This document shows positions 26,587-33,704 of a stretch of 64,000 bases of DNA, in pieces; positions within the stretch are counted from its first letter, which is position 1, and each line of letters begins with the position of its first letter. The stretch comes from an uncultured Lachnospiraceae bacterium (GTDB lineage Bacteria > Bacillota > Clostridia > Lachnospirales > Lachnospiraceae): the NCBI GenBank assembly GCA_910586315.1, contig CAJUIP010000019.1:1-64000 (forward strand). Reading direction: 5' to 3'. Both the position numbers and the translations under genes were made by a program. The notes under the pieces are model-generated. The model searched no databases, was not told the DNA's origin, and was given only the letters and a program-made list of their open reading frames with translations.

Positions 26587-28757
26587 ACAATTCCCTCCTT
26601 TGGCAGGCTTTCATAGCCGGAACTCTTAAAACGTTCCATAACCCGTCCCGCATTTTCCCTGTCCGTGTTGGAAAGAAGTATGTATAATTTTCCGTCCCCA
26701 AAGATCCCCATGTAATCCGTCTGACGGATATGCTTCTCCAAATCAGAAGCCGCTTTCCAGCAATCATCCTCTTTTGCCGAAATTTCCAGCAGCGTGCATT
26801 CTGTCAGGCCCTTGTCCCTGGCCTCAAAAAAGGCATTGACGATCTGGGTAAAGGCTTCCTCCCGCAGTACGTTGGTATTTTCCACATACCGCTGGCTCTT
26901 AAGCGTATCCATATAGCGGCTGGCCCGCACTGTGGCATTCTGGATCAAAGTTCCTACGATGGTCAGGCGGTTGGCCTCCGCCAGTGTCATACGCTGCCAC
27001 GGGATTCCCCAGAGCATAAGAATCAACTGCATCTCCTCCTGTTCATAGATGGCGCAGGCCATCAGGGGAAGCCCCTGGGTCATGGTTTTGTTGATATAGA
27101 CCCGGTGCTCTTTTAATTCCCCATACATTTCCTTCATATCCGTATATTTGATGGAGTTCCCCAGCTTCCTGGCCTGGGCCGATGTCGAGGAAAACAGTCT
27201 GGCGTAGTCTTTGTTGGCGACCGTATAGATGGCCACGTCCCTGCTGTCCATCAGCGTTCCCAGCACCTGGGCCGCATAGAACAGCACCTCCTCCGGCTCA
27301 TACTGCTCCAGGCTGGAGGTAATCTCATAAATTTTCCCTAAGCTGTCCTTCTGGTTTACCAGCTGCGATTCAAAGCTGTGCTTCATGCGGACATTGCTGT
27401 CATTGATATCTGCAATCCCCTCCATCTTCTCATTGAGATAGCGAAGCTCCTCCGTTCTCTCTTCATTCATCTGATGGAGATGGTCCCGCATGTAGCCGAC
27501 TACCATTCCTACGATAAACAGCTGGGCCATCCACACATATGTATTGTAATCCAGCAGTATCTCAAAACCGGACTGGCCGTACATCTGATGGAAGCAGTAG
27601 CCTGCCACTGCCAGCACGCCTGAGAAAATAGCCTGCTGCTGGCCGTATATCGTGGCAAACACCAGCACATACAAAAGGTAAAAATCCAGCCTCTCAAAGT
27701 ACCGGCTTCCTGCCGTCTGGCTGTTTAACAGGAAAAACAGGAGAAAACAGACCAGGTTCTCGATATAGGGAGCCAGGCTTCCCAAAGTGGATTTCACTCT
27801 GTCCCACAGCGTTTTTTGCCCTTCCCGGACGCCGTCGGTGCCCATGAAAGAACCTTTTTGCTTCTTCATAAACTGGGCTGCCTGTCTTACCCCTTCGGGG
27901 TAATGGACGAAAATCTCCTGTCCCAGTTCGCTTTTTAACGCGTTTCCGTCAAGAATCAGGCGTCTGCCTTCCGCCCCGGTATGATCCGTAACGCCGATGT
28001 CCGTCCCCATCTCTTCTTTTATAAAATCCGCAAGCTGCAGCTCATCTATTTCCTCCATGGATGAGATATGGTAGCAGGATTGTTTCAATTCCCGTTCCAT
28101 CATCGCCCTGTAAATGGATTCTACGGCGTCATTTACATAAATCATGGAAAACCTGTGGCTTTTGTCCGCCGATATGTTTCCAGTCTTCAAAGCCTCCAGA
28201 CACATCCGGAAGCAGGGATCGTTCTCCCGGCATCCCTTCTCTGGGATGTGATAGAGCCCGTCCACCCGCAGGCAGACCGTATCCATCCCTTTCATCTTGC
28301 GGTAGTTTCTGCAGATCTCCTCCCCCTGTGCGATGGCCATAGCCTTATAGCTTTTGGGCGATACCTCCTGGCTCTCCTGCACGTTTTTCTCATAACTTTC
28401 ACCGTATACCTCCTGCGAAGAAAGATAAAGAAAACGGCTGTTTTCCAATATGGAACAGGCTGACAAAAGATTCATCAGGGAGGACGTAAACCTTACGGAT
28501 TCCTGCCTTTCCCTGCTCCAGTCAAAATTCGTATCATAGGCTCCCATGAATACGACGATATCCGGTTTTATGCTTTCCACAATAAGCAAAAGATTCTCAT
28601 CGCTATATGAAAAGTTATATCTCTCAAACACATGCCTGTAAGAATTCTTCTTTTCCTTCTGCCCGGTTAAAAGATATACGCGATGGCCACCCTTATTCAA
28701 CTTATCAATCATGGCGTCCATGATTCTTCCACTCCCGCCTGCCAGCAATATATTCAT
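26583..28757 (-). CDS. pelD: SDR-PelD fusion, probable c-di-GMP receptor of the pel operon
   Basis: From the ATG at 28757 (AGGAGGGG ahead) the 724 residues hold an SDR/epimerase-like domain (about 1-290), four hydrophobic segments (about 330-450), a coiled stretch, a GAF domain (about 480-630) and a degenerate GGDEF domain. The last has RQTD at about 678-681 followed after five residues by GDGKL, the same spacing as RxxD to GGEEF in PleD; the active site is lost but the c-di-GMP I-site is kept. The SDR part lacks normal features: GGSGRIM replaces GGxGxIG and the YxxxK motif reads Y-K-A-M-A. It probably senses c-di-GMP and controls polymer synthesis. Confidence 0.85.
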   Translation of the reverse strand: MNILLAGGSGRIMDAMIDKLNKGGHRVYLLTGQKEKKNSYRHVFERYNFSYSDENLLLIVESIKPDIVVFMGAYDTNFDWSRERQESVRFTSSLMNLLSACSILENSRFLYLSSQEVYGESYEKNVQESQEVSPKSYKAMAIAQGEEICRNYRKMKGMDTVCLRVDGLYHIPEKGCRENDPCFRMCLEALKTGNISADKSHRFSMIYVNDAVESIYRAMMERELKQSCYHISSMEEIDELQLADFIKEEMGTDIGVTDHTGAEGRRLILDGNALKSELGQEIFVHYPEGVRQAAQFMKKQKGSFMGTDGVREGQKTLWDRVKSTLGSLAPYIENLVCFLLFFLLNSQTAGSRYFERLDFYLLYVLVFATIYGQQQAIFSGVLAVAGYCFHQMYGQSGFEILLDYNTYVWMAQLFIVGMVVGYMRDHLHQMNEERTEELRYLNEKMEGIADINDSNVRMKHSFESQLVNQKDSLGKIYEITSSLEQYEPEEVLFYAAQVLGTLMDSRDVAIYTVANKDYARLFSSTSAQARKLGNSIKYTDMKEMYGELKEHRVYINKTMTQGLPLMACAIYEQEEMQLILMLWGIPWQRMTLAEANRLTIVGTLIQNATVRASRYMDTLKSQRYVENTNVLREEAFTQIVNAFFEARDKGLTECTLLEISAKEDDCWKAASDLEKHIRQTDYMGIFGDGKLYILLSNTDRENAGRVMERFKSSGYESLPKEGIV

Positions 28758-28828
28758 CCGCTTATCCCCTCCTGCTAATTTTTCACCATGAAACATTGGT
28801 AGTCCGGTCCGGCCGCAGCTACATTAAA

Positions 28829-28857
28829 AATATATCATTCGATTTGAATTGTGTCAA
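28829..28857 (-). promoter_or_regulatory. sigma-A promoter of the pel-type operon
   Basis: On the minus strand TTGACA (28852-28857) is followed after exactly 17 bases by TATATT (28829-28834). The -35 box overlaps the stop codon of the AP2 gene. Transcription would start near 28822 and give a leader of about 65 bases before the PelD start. No riboswitch was recognised in that leader. Confidence 0.75.
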
Positions 28858-29594
28858 TTCATTATGTATTTTTTGTCGAAAATAACCGTTCCGTCTTGTG
28901 ACCGGGCGGAATAAATTTCTGATATACTTTCCTTGTCGGAAGACGGATTCACTTTTTTCTCCATATATTGTTTCAGAAATGTATCATACAGCTTCTCCTC
29001 AGCCGTAAGCCTTGCCTCCACAGCATCCTCAAAGCGCTCAAAGGAGCCAAGGTAATACACCTTCCCCCGGAATCCGATGCTGGCCCTCCAGCGGTTGTTT
29101 TCCTTCCGGTAGACGCCCCTGTGGCCGGTCGTATTATTTACAAACGTTTTCCGGCTGGCAATCCGCTCCACACAGGTCCCGTCAACGAAATGAATGGCTT
29201 TGTTCATGTTTTCCTTCCGCTGTTCCTCCTGAAGACATCCGCAGCTTTTTGTAACTCCCGATGTAAGGCTGGCCGATTTGCAGACGCACTGCTTTCCGCA
29301 GTCGCACTGACATTTCCAGCCTGCCAGGAGCCCATCCCCGTCAAGAACCGCCTCCAGAACCAGAAGCCGCCCGAAACGTAAGCCCGTCAAATCCCGGGCA
29401 CGCTTTTTCTGTACTGTTCTGCGGTAGCAGCCGCAGCTCTTTGTATGTCCGTTTTTTAAATGCGACTCCTCCACAACGGTTTCCTTTCCGCACTGGCATC
29501 TGCAGAGCCAGTAATGTTTTGGACTGTTCTCCCGCTCCACTTCCCGAAGTACCGTCAGCATTCCGAACTGCTTTCCTGACATTTCTTTCTTCAT
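28854..29594 (-). CDS. AP2-domain DNA-binding protein with two zinc-ribbon-like repeats
   Basis: Two similar modules each carry a Cys pattern (CRCQCGK ... KSCGC and CQCDCGK ... KSCGC), probably zinc-binding. A C-terminal AP2/ERF-type domain follows (GHRGVYRKENNRWRASIGF, then YYLGSFERFEDAVEARL). Such proteins occur in Firmicutes and phages and bind DNA or act with HNH nucleases; here no HNH motif is seen. The start is uncertain: ATGs at 29615, 29594 and 29582 are in frame and none has a good ribosome-binding site. The first lies inside the palindrome at 29608-29633. It ends right at the pel promoter. Confidence 0.8.
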   Translation of the reverse strand: MKKEMSGKQFGMLTVLREVERENSPKHYWLCRCQCGKETVVEESHLKNGHTKSCGCYRRTVQKKRARDLTGLRFGRLLVLEAVLDGDGLLAGWKCQCDCGKQCVCKSASLTSGVTKSCGCLQEEQRKENMNKAIHFVDGTCVERIASRKTFVNNTTGHRGVYRKENNRWRASIGFRGKVYYLGSFERFEDAVEARLTAEEKLYDTFLKQYMEKKVNPSSDKESISEIYSARSQDGTVIFDKKYIMN

Positions 29595-29607
29595 ATACAA
29601 AATCGTC

Positions 29608-29633
29608 CATGACATAATATTGATTATGTCATG
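29608..29633. promoter_or_regulatory. palindromic site at the AP2 gene start
   Basis: Arms CATGACATAAT (29608-29618) and ATTATGTCATG (29623-29633) form a perfect 11-base inverted repeat with a 4-base centre. The same half-site recurs at 29776-29786 and, inverted, at 29886-29896. Such a set is typical of operators, or of the ends of a small repeat element. Confidence 0.6.
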
Positions 29634-29712
29634 AAAGGCCCCTATGCTTTTACAGAAAAGTTTCCGCTTCCCGGCTATCCCCTCTGTATTTTTTAACTTC
29701 TGAAAAAATTTA

Positions 29713-29741
29713 TTGAATAATACAGATAATGATGCTAAAAT
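29713..29741 (+). promoter_or_regulatory. sigma-A promoter upstream of the XRE gene
   Basis: TTGAAT (29713-29718) is followed after 17 bases by TAAAAT (29736-29741). Transcription would start near 29748, giving a leader of about 250 bases before the XRE start at 29999. Confidence 0.65.
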
Positions 29742-29998
29742 GGATTTATATATAGAAGAAACAGGAGGTTTTCTTCATGACATAATCAATACTATAGGAA
29801 GCAAAGACAATTTCCTATAATCTGACTGGCGACGCAAAAAGCGCGCCTTTTATCAATAACCGTTGCACGGTCCCTGATAAGCTATATTATGTCATGGAAA
29901 GCCTTCTTGCTGTGTGTAGAATGAAATGTGTAATCGTTCAACTCTGCGGAACTTCCTCCGCTTGTCTGCGTTAAACGGCATGAAAGGACCTCAGTAGC
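29742..29998 (+). promoter_or_regulatory. long structured leader with a two-codon reading frame
   Basis: This gene-free leader holds AGGAGG 8 bases before ATG ACA TAA (29777-29785), then a hairpin (TATAGGAA/TTCCTATA), a GC stem (GGCGaCGC-AAAAA-GCGCGCC) followed by TTTT, and a stem TTATCA...TGATAA enclosing ACCGT-TGC-ACGGT. The half-sites CATGACATAAT and ATTATGTCATG bound this 121-base core. It could be an attenuator, a small RNA or a miniature mobile element; no known riboswitch class was matched. Confidence 0.45.
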
Positions 29999-30322
29999 AT
30001 GAAATTTGGTGATGTTTTACGGGAATTGTTAGAAGAACATGACTTAAGCCAGAAACAGCTTGCGGACGCCCTCAATATCTCCGCAAGCGCAATTGGAAAC
30101 TATGTCCGGAACAACCGGGAACCTGACTTTGAAACTTTAAAACGAATCGCTCAGTATTTTTCTGTTTCCACAGATTTTTTACTGAATTTTCAACCAGTCT
30201 CCAATCCGGATTTTAGAGACCAGAAGCTTTTGCAGATTTTTCACTCTCTCACAGAAGATCAGAAAGAGCTGTATATAGAACAGGGAAAACTGTTTATCAG
30301 AAGCAACTCCAGAAAAAAGTAA
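29999..30322 (+). CDS. XRE-family HTH transcriptional regulator
   Basis: The 107-residue protein has a Cro/C1-type helix-turn-helix in its first 65 residues (LSQKQLADALNISASAIGNY, then VRNNREPDFETLKRIAQYF) and a short helical tail without a recognised ligand domain. It should bind DNA as a dimer. AAAGGA lies 10 bases before the ATG. It is transcribed away from the AP2 gene and behind a long structured leader with repeated CATGACATAAT sites, which it may recognise. A role in control of the nearby pel operon is possible but unproven. Confidence 0.88.
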   Translation: MKFGDVLRELLEEHDLSQKQLADALNISASAIGNYVRNNREPDFETLKRIAQYFSVSTDFLLNFQPVSNPDFRDQKLLQIFHSLTEDQKELYIEQGKLFIRSNSRKK

Positions 30323-30447
30323 ATTTATCCTGACTGGTTTTGTCTTCCTTTGTTTCCATTTCTTCCCTAAGGCCATGGATAGAATTGTATGTTATGATTA
30401 TTTTGTAACATATTTGTAATATTTATGTAGCCATAGGAGGAATTACC

Positions 30448-31350
30448 ATGAAAAAAATATCCATGTATGCCATTACTGCCTTCGCCGCTCTCACTGTGTC
30501 CGGAACCATTCCGTTCCAGTCTTTTGCCGCTCCAGGGGTCATCGTCATCTCCGGCGGAAACTCCGGAAACTGTCTCTCCGCCTTTGACTTCTCTGCCTCG
30601 TCTCCCCTGAATCCTGAGTCCTTTGGCCTGAATGTTTCCTGTCCGGAATCCTTCCTGTCAAACTGCATTCCGGCTCTTTCCGGCATCTGTACATCCAGTC
30701 CGTGCACTCCTGGTATCTCTGCTCCGGGCTGTTCACAGACTCCCGGCATATTTGTCCCGGGCTGTCCGCAGATTCCCGATACATTTATTCCGGATTGTCC
30801 GCAGATTCCCGATATATCTGTTCCGGACTGTCCGCAGATCCCTGATACATCTGTTCCCGATTGTCCGCAGACCCCCGATACATCTGTTCCGGGCTGTCCG
30901 CAGGTTCCCGGCACATCTGTTCCGGACCTCCCGCAGACTCCCGATACATCCGTTCCGGACACGGATTTGCCTTCAGATCCTTATGTAATCCAGGTACTTT
31001 CCCTGGTCAATGAGGAACGGGCCAGAGAAGGCCTCTCAGCTCTTTCCCTGAATACCTCTCTGTCCGGCGCTGCTTCCGTCCGGGCCGCGGAAATCCAAAC
31101 CTCTTTCTCCCACACTCGTCCGGGCGGAAAGGATTTCTCCACTGTACTTAAAGAATCCAGTATCTCCTACCGCGCCGCCGGAGAGAATATTGCCTATGGT
31201 CAGACCTCTGCACAGAAGGTCATGAATGACTGGATGAACAGCGCCGGCCACCGTGCCAATATCCTGAACGCATCCTATACAGAAATCGGCATTGCCCATG
31301 TAAAAAGCCCATCCGGCACGGATTACTGGGTACAGCTTTTTATCCGTTGA
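30448..31350 (+). CDS. secreted CAP-domain protein with Cys/Pro repeats
   Basis: A signal peptide (residues 1-27, cleavage after FQSFA) leads a 300-residue protein. Residues 95-172 hold about seven copies of an 11-residue repeat of the form C-P-Q-x-P-D-T-x-V-P-D, with cysteine every 11 residues in most copies. The C-terminal CAP (SCP/PR1) domain (about 177-300) shows LVNEERAREGLSALSLN, FSHTRPGGKDF and AGENIAYG, with the CAP histidine and glutamate residues. Clostridial relatives such as the YkwD type occur in spores or cell walls. The repeat may cross-link or extend the protein from the surface. AGGAGG precedes the ATG. Confidence 0.9.
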   Translation: MKKISMYAITAFAALTVSGTIPFQSFAAPGVIVISGGNSGNCLSAFDFSASSPLNPESFGLNVSCPESFLSNCIPALSGICTSSPCTPGISAPGCSQTPGIFVPGCPQIPDTFIPDCPQIPDISVPDCPQIPDTSVPDCPQTPDTSVPGCPQVPGTSVPDLPQTPDTSVPDTDLPSDPYVIQVLSLVNEERAREGLSALSLNTSLSGAASVRAAEIQTSFSHTRPGGKDFSTVLKESSISYRAAGENIAYGQTSAQKVMNDWMNSAGHRANILNASYTEIGIAHVKSPSGTDYWVQLFIR

Positions 31351-31354
31351 TACC

Positions 31355-31374
31355 GCCGCAGGCAGCGGCATTTT
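31355..31374 (+). terminator. terminator after the CAP gene
   Basis: A stem GCCGC-AGGCA-GCGGC starts 5 bases after the stop codon and is followed by ATTTT. Confidence 0.55.
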
Positions 31375-31433
31375 CCTTTCTGCCGCAGTACAATCGGAAC
31401 CTTCATGAAACACAGTCTTTCCTGTGAATGAAG

Positions 31434-31483
31434 AAGGGGGCTGCCGCAAAATGAGTTTTTCCATTTTGCGACAACCCCTTTTT
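31434..31483. repeat. long hairpin, terminator-like dispersed repeat
   Basis: Arms GGGGGCTGCCGCAAAATG and CATTTTGCGACAACCCC flank an 8-base loop with A-run and T-run on the outer sides, so it could end transcription in both directions. From memory, very similar hairpins are frequent in Lachnospiraceae genomes. The region 31351-31630 otherwise shows no gene. Confidence 0.6.
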
Positions 31484-31630
31484 CGTCCTGAAATCACATC
31501 AGCCGCAGCGTGTTCCCGGGATAATCATTGGCGAGACCGGACACCTGCGATACGGGCATGCCGCACTCCTTCCGGAACTGATGTGATAAAAACATTATAT
31601 GACAGAATAAAGAAAGTTTCAACACATGAT

Positions 31631-31975
31631 TCAAATCTCCTCTTCATGCTCCGTTAAATAAGCCACCAGCCCGTCGATGAATTGTCCGTTTCTCGGCTTA
31701 GCGTTGACTGGATAGGGAACGATTTCCTTTAACAATTTCCTGTTTCCCTGCGCCCATATGGTATCTACCACGGTTCGGATATTCCGCTCCACACAAAAAG
31801 GAGTGGTGTTATAAAGCTGGGCTACCTCATTATACAGCCATTTGCACTGGTAAATGAATACCTCGCTCTGCATTACGATTTCAATGGCACTGGCTGTGTA
31901 GTAAAATCCCAGATAACCTCCGTTGGCACCCAACTGTCTTAACAGACGATGCGCTGCATTTTCTTTTTTAATCAT
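31631..31975 (-). CDS. stand-alone Spo0A C-terminal DNA-binding domain protein
   Basis: The 114 residues align by eye over their whole length with the effector domain of Spo0A: GYLGFYYTASAIEIVMQSE for the first helices and TTPFCVERNIRTVVDTIWAQ for the recognition helix region (Bacillus Spo0A has [20 protein letters not shown]). The terminal NAKPRNGQFIDGLVAYL also fits. No receiver domain or linker is encoded upstream, so it cannot be a remnant caused by a frameshift in this window. Such a protein could bind 0A boxes without phosphorylation and so compete with or mimic Spo0A. It lies alone between two convergent hairpins and a SpoIID-like gene. Confidence 0.9.
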   Translation of the reverse strand: MIKKENAAHRLLRQLGANGGYLGFYYTASAIEIVMQSEVFIYQCKWLYNEVAQLYNTTPFCVERNIRTVVDTIWAQGNRKLLKEIVPYPVNAKPRNGQFIDGLVAYLTEHEEEI

Positions 31976-32068
31976 TTGTCAACTCTCCATTTCTTCTGTA
32001 TGTTTTCCCCTTTATTTTAGTATGGGAAAGCTGAGACGAAAACAGAATTGTAGCGACATCTTTCGACA

Positions 32069-33301
32069 TCATGAATTCAGCTCGGCAATCCTGGTGATCC
32101 CCACATAAATATGTGAGATCTTATACCAGGTTGCAAAATCCACCACTCCTGTGACCGGAAGACCAAATATCGACTGGAACGCCTCCACGGCATTGGCCGT
32201 GGCCTGGCCGTAAATTCCATCGGGGCGGATCCTGGGAATTGCCGTATAAATCGTGGCTACCGTATCGAGCTGCTCCTGTATCTGCTGAACCTTATTCCCG
32301 CTGCTTCCAATAGTCAGGTTCTCTCCGGGCCAGGAAGCGGGGATGCCTGAGATCTGTTCCGCCGTATTAATATACATGTCATCTCCATAAAAATACCTCA
32401 GAATCTCAATGGGGCTGTATCCCCTTTCGCCCAGATCACAGGATCCCCATTGGGTCATCCATCCGGGACAGGTAACCTGCCTGCCGTCACAATATTGAGT
32501 AAGAATGGGCTGCTTCACCTCCGGCCTGGACAGGAAGCTGTCAAAAATATCATCCACCACCACAGAAATGGATTCATAAATGTTCCGTCCAAAAATCCAT
32601 TTATGATCATAAGCGGTCGAGGAGGTTATCGTGAAATCGTACCCCTTATTTCTGTACCATTCCGTATACACCCGGTTTAAGGTAAAGGACATAATTGCCA
32701 GCACATTTGCTGTGATGGAAGACTGGGGCCAGGTAGCATAAATTTCACTTGAAGCCACATTTTTAATGTAATCCCGGTAAGGAACATAATAATTTTTTGC
32801 GGAAGAGTCAGAGGGAACCCCATCGTGAACCACCACGGTCTGGGGAACCACAACTCTGGAAAGCACAATCTCCCCGCTTTCCCCCATGGGCTTAATTTCA
32901 CTCTCCGCGATTTTGGGAGGGAAGCTCCCATAAAGGGTGTGATCCGGAATTACGATATCCTCCTCGGCTCCCTCCGCCTGGGACAGGGGAATCAGCCTGG
33001 CCCCCTGGAAGGAAGTAGACTCGGCCAGGATTTCCGAGCCGGAAATCACAAGCGGCTCATAGCCCGGCGCCACGATGCGGATCGTATATTCTGCATAGGG
33101 ACGCGCCTCTCCGGGATTTAAGCTGAGTTCCAGCGGAGGCGCATCCAGAGCTATATTCTCCGTCTGCCCGGAGCTGTTTGTGGTCAGCTCCTCTAAAATA
33201 GTATCCGGCTCCTCCGTCTTTGCTATGGAAATTTTGGCATCTGTAATAGGAAAATTATTTGTGTCAGAAACGACATCAACCTGTAAATAGCCTTGTGCCA
33301 T
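32069..33301 (-). CDS. SpoIID-like protein with C-terminal peptidoglycan-binding domain
   Basis: The 410 residues comprise a carboxypeptidase-regulatory-like beta domain (about 1-95), a central SpoIID-like domain (VPYRDYIKNVASSEIYATWP with the catalytic-type Glu in ASSEIY; about 165-300) and a PG-binding type 1 domain (GSSGNKVQQIQEQL to GVVDFATWYKIS; about 325-400). SpoIID is a lytic transglycosylase in engulfment. No signal peptide is seen, so export must be unconventional, or the protein acts in the mother cell or spore. ATG at 33301 has no strong ribosome-binding site within view. Confidence 0.8.
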   Translation of the reverse strand: MAQGYLQVDVVSDTNNFPITDAKISIAKTEEPDTILEELTTNSSGQTENIALDAPPLELSLNPGEARPYAEYTIRIVAPGYEPLVISGSEILAESTSFQGARLIPLSQAEGAEEDIVIPDHTLYGSFPPKIAESEIKPMGESGEIVLSRVVVPQTVVVHDGVPSDSSAKNYYVPYRDYIKNVASSEIYATWPQSSITANVLAIMSFTLNRVYTEWYRNKGYDFTITSSTAYDHKWIFGRNIYESISVVVDDIFDSFLSRPEVKQPILTQYCDGRQVTCPGWMTQWGSCDLGERGYSPIEILRYFYGDDMYINTAEQISGIPASWPGENLTIGSSGNKVQQIQEQLDTVATIYTAIPRIRPDGIYGQATANAVEAFQSIFGLPVTGVVDFATWYKISHIYVGITRIAELNS

Positions 33302-33375
33302 GACTGCCTCATAAAAGGGATGTTATGATAGCATATGGCTTCCAGAAAAAAAAAGAACAAAATTGAAGAAAAAAC

Positions 33376-33404
33376 TTGTTAAATTTGTAATTCTGTGGTA
33401 TGAT
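33376..33404 (+). promoter_or_regulatory. tRNA operon promoter
   Basis: TTGTTA and TATGAT (33399-33404) are separated by 17 bases and end 9 bases before the tRNA-Ala. Confidence 0.7.
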
Positions 33405-33413
33405 ACTTGCGAT

Positions 33414-33486
33414 GGGGCATTAGCGCAGTTGGGAGCGCGTTTGAATGGCATTCAAAAGGTCGTGGGTTCGAATCCCATATGCTCCA
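33414..33486 (+). tRNA. tRNA-Ala (anticodon GGC)
   Basis: All four arms fold: acceptor GGGGCAT/ATGCTCC, D stem GCGC/GCGC, anticodon stem TTTGA/TCAAA with loop ATGGCAT, and T arm GTGGG/CCCAT with TTCGAAT. The G3-U70 pair, the identity element for alanine, is present. The CCA end is not encoded. Confidence 0.97.
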
Positions 33487-33495
33487 TTTCCCTTT

Positions 33496-33566
33496 GCAGA
33501 TATGGTTCATCGGTAGAACGCTAGCTTCCCAAGCTGGAAAGGCGGGTTCGACTCCCGTTATCTGCT
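33496..33566 (+). tRNA. tRNA-Gly (anticodon CCC)
   Basis: Acceptor GCAGATA/TATCTGC, D stem GTTC/GAAC, anticodon stem CTAGC/GCTGG with loop TTCCCAA, and T loop TTCGACT are all present. It lies 9 bases after tRNA-Ala and shares its promoter and terminator. The CCA end is not encoded. Confidence 0.95.
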
Positions 33567-33586
33567 GCAAAAGCATTTATAATACA

Positions 33587-33616
33587 AATCCTCCGGAGTC
33601 TCCGGGGGATTTTTTC
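33587..33616 (+). terminator. terminator of the tRNA pair
   Basis: A stem ATCCTCCGGA-GTC-TCCGGGGGAT is followed by a run of six T. Confidence 0.85.
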
Positions 33617-33676
33617 TGTTGAAAACTATGCCAAGGTCCCGTGCAAGCACAGACTTTGGCTCGTTGATCGCGTAAA

Positions 33677-33704
33677 CAAAAAAGAGAAGCGCTGTCACTT
33701 CTCT
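33677..33704 (-). terminator. terminator overlapping the end of the AI-2E gene
   Basis: On the minus strand AGAGAAG-TGACAGCG-CTTCTCT is followed by five T. The first T of the loop belongs to the stop codon of the permease gene. Confidence 0.8.

Noticed and set aside
29776..29896. Possible c-di-GMP (GEMM-I) riboswitch because of GACGCAAA
   Set aside because: The GCAAA is in a simple hairpin loop. Other conserved parts of GEMM-I and II are absent, so no riboswitch class is assigned.
30423..30962. 179-codon minus-strand frame through the CAP repeat region
   Set aside because: It is the antisense shadow of the 33-base repeats (SGTDVSGVCGQ units). No ribosome-binding site and the plus-strand gene is well supported.
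30700..30965. Tandem repeats resembling a CRISPR array
   Set aside because: Repeats are contiguous, coding, 33 bases in period and degenerate, with no unique spacers. The same holds for the 18-base repeat at 47449-47595. No cas gene is present.
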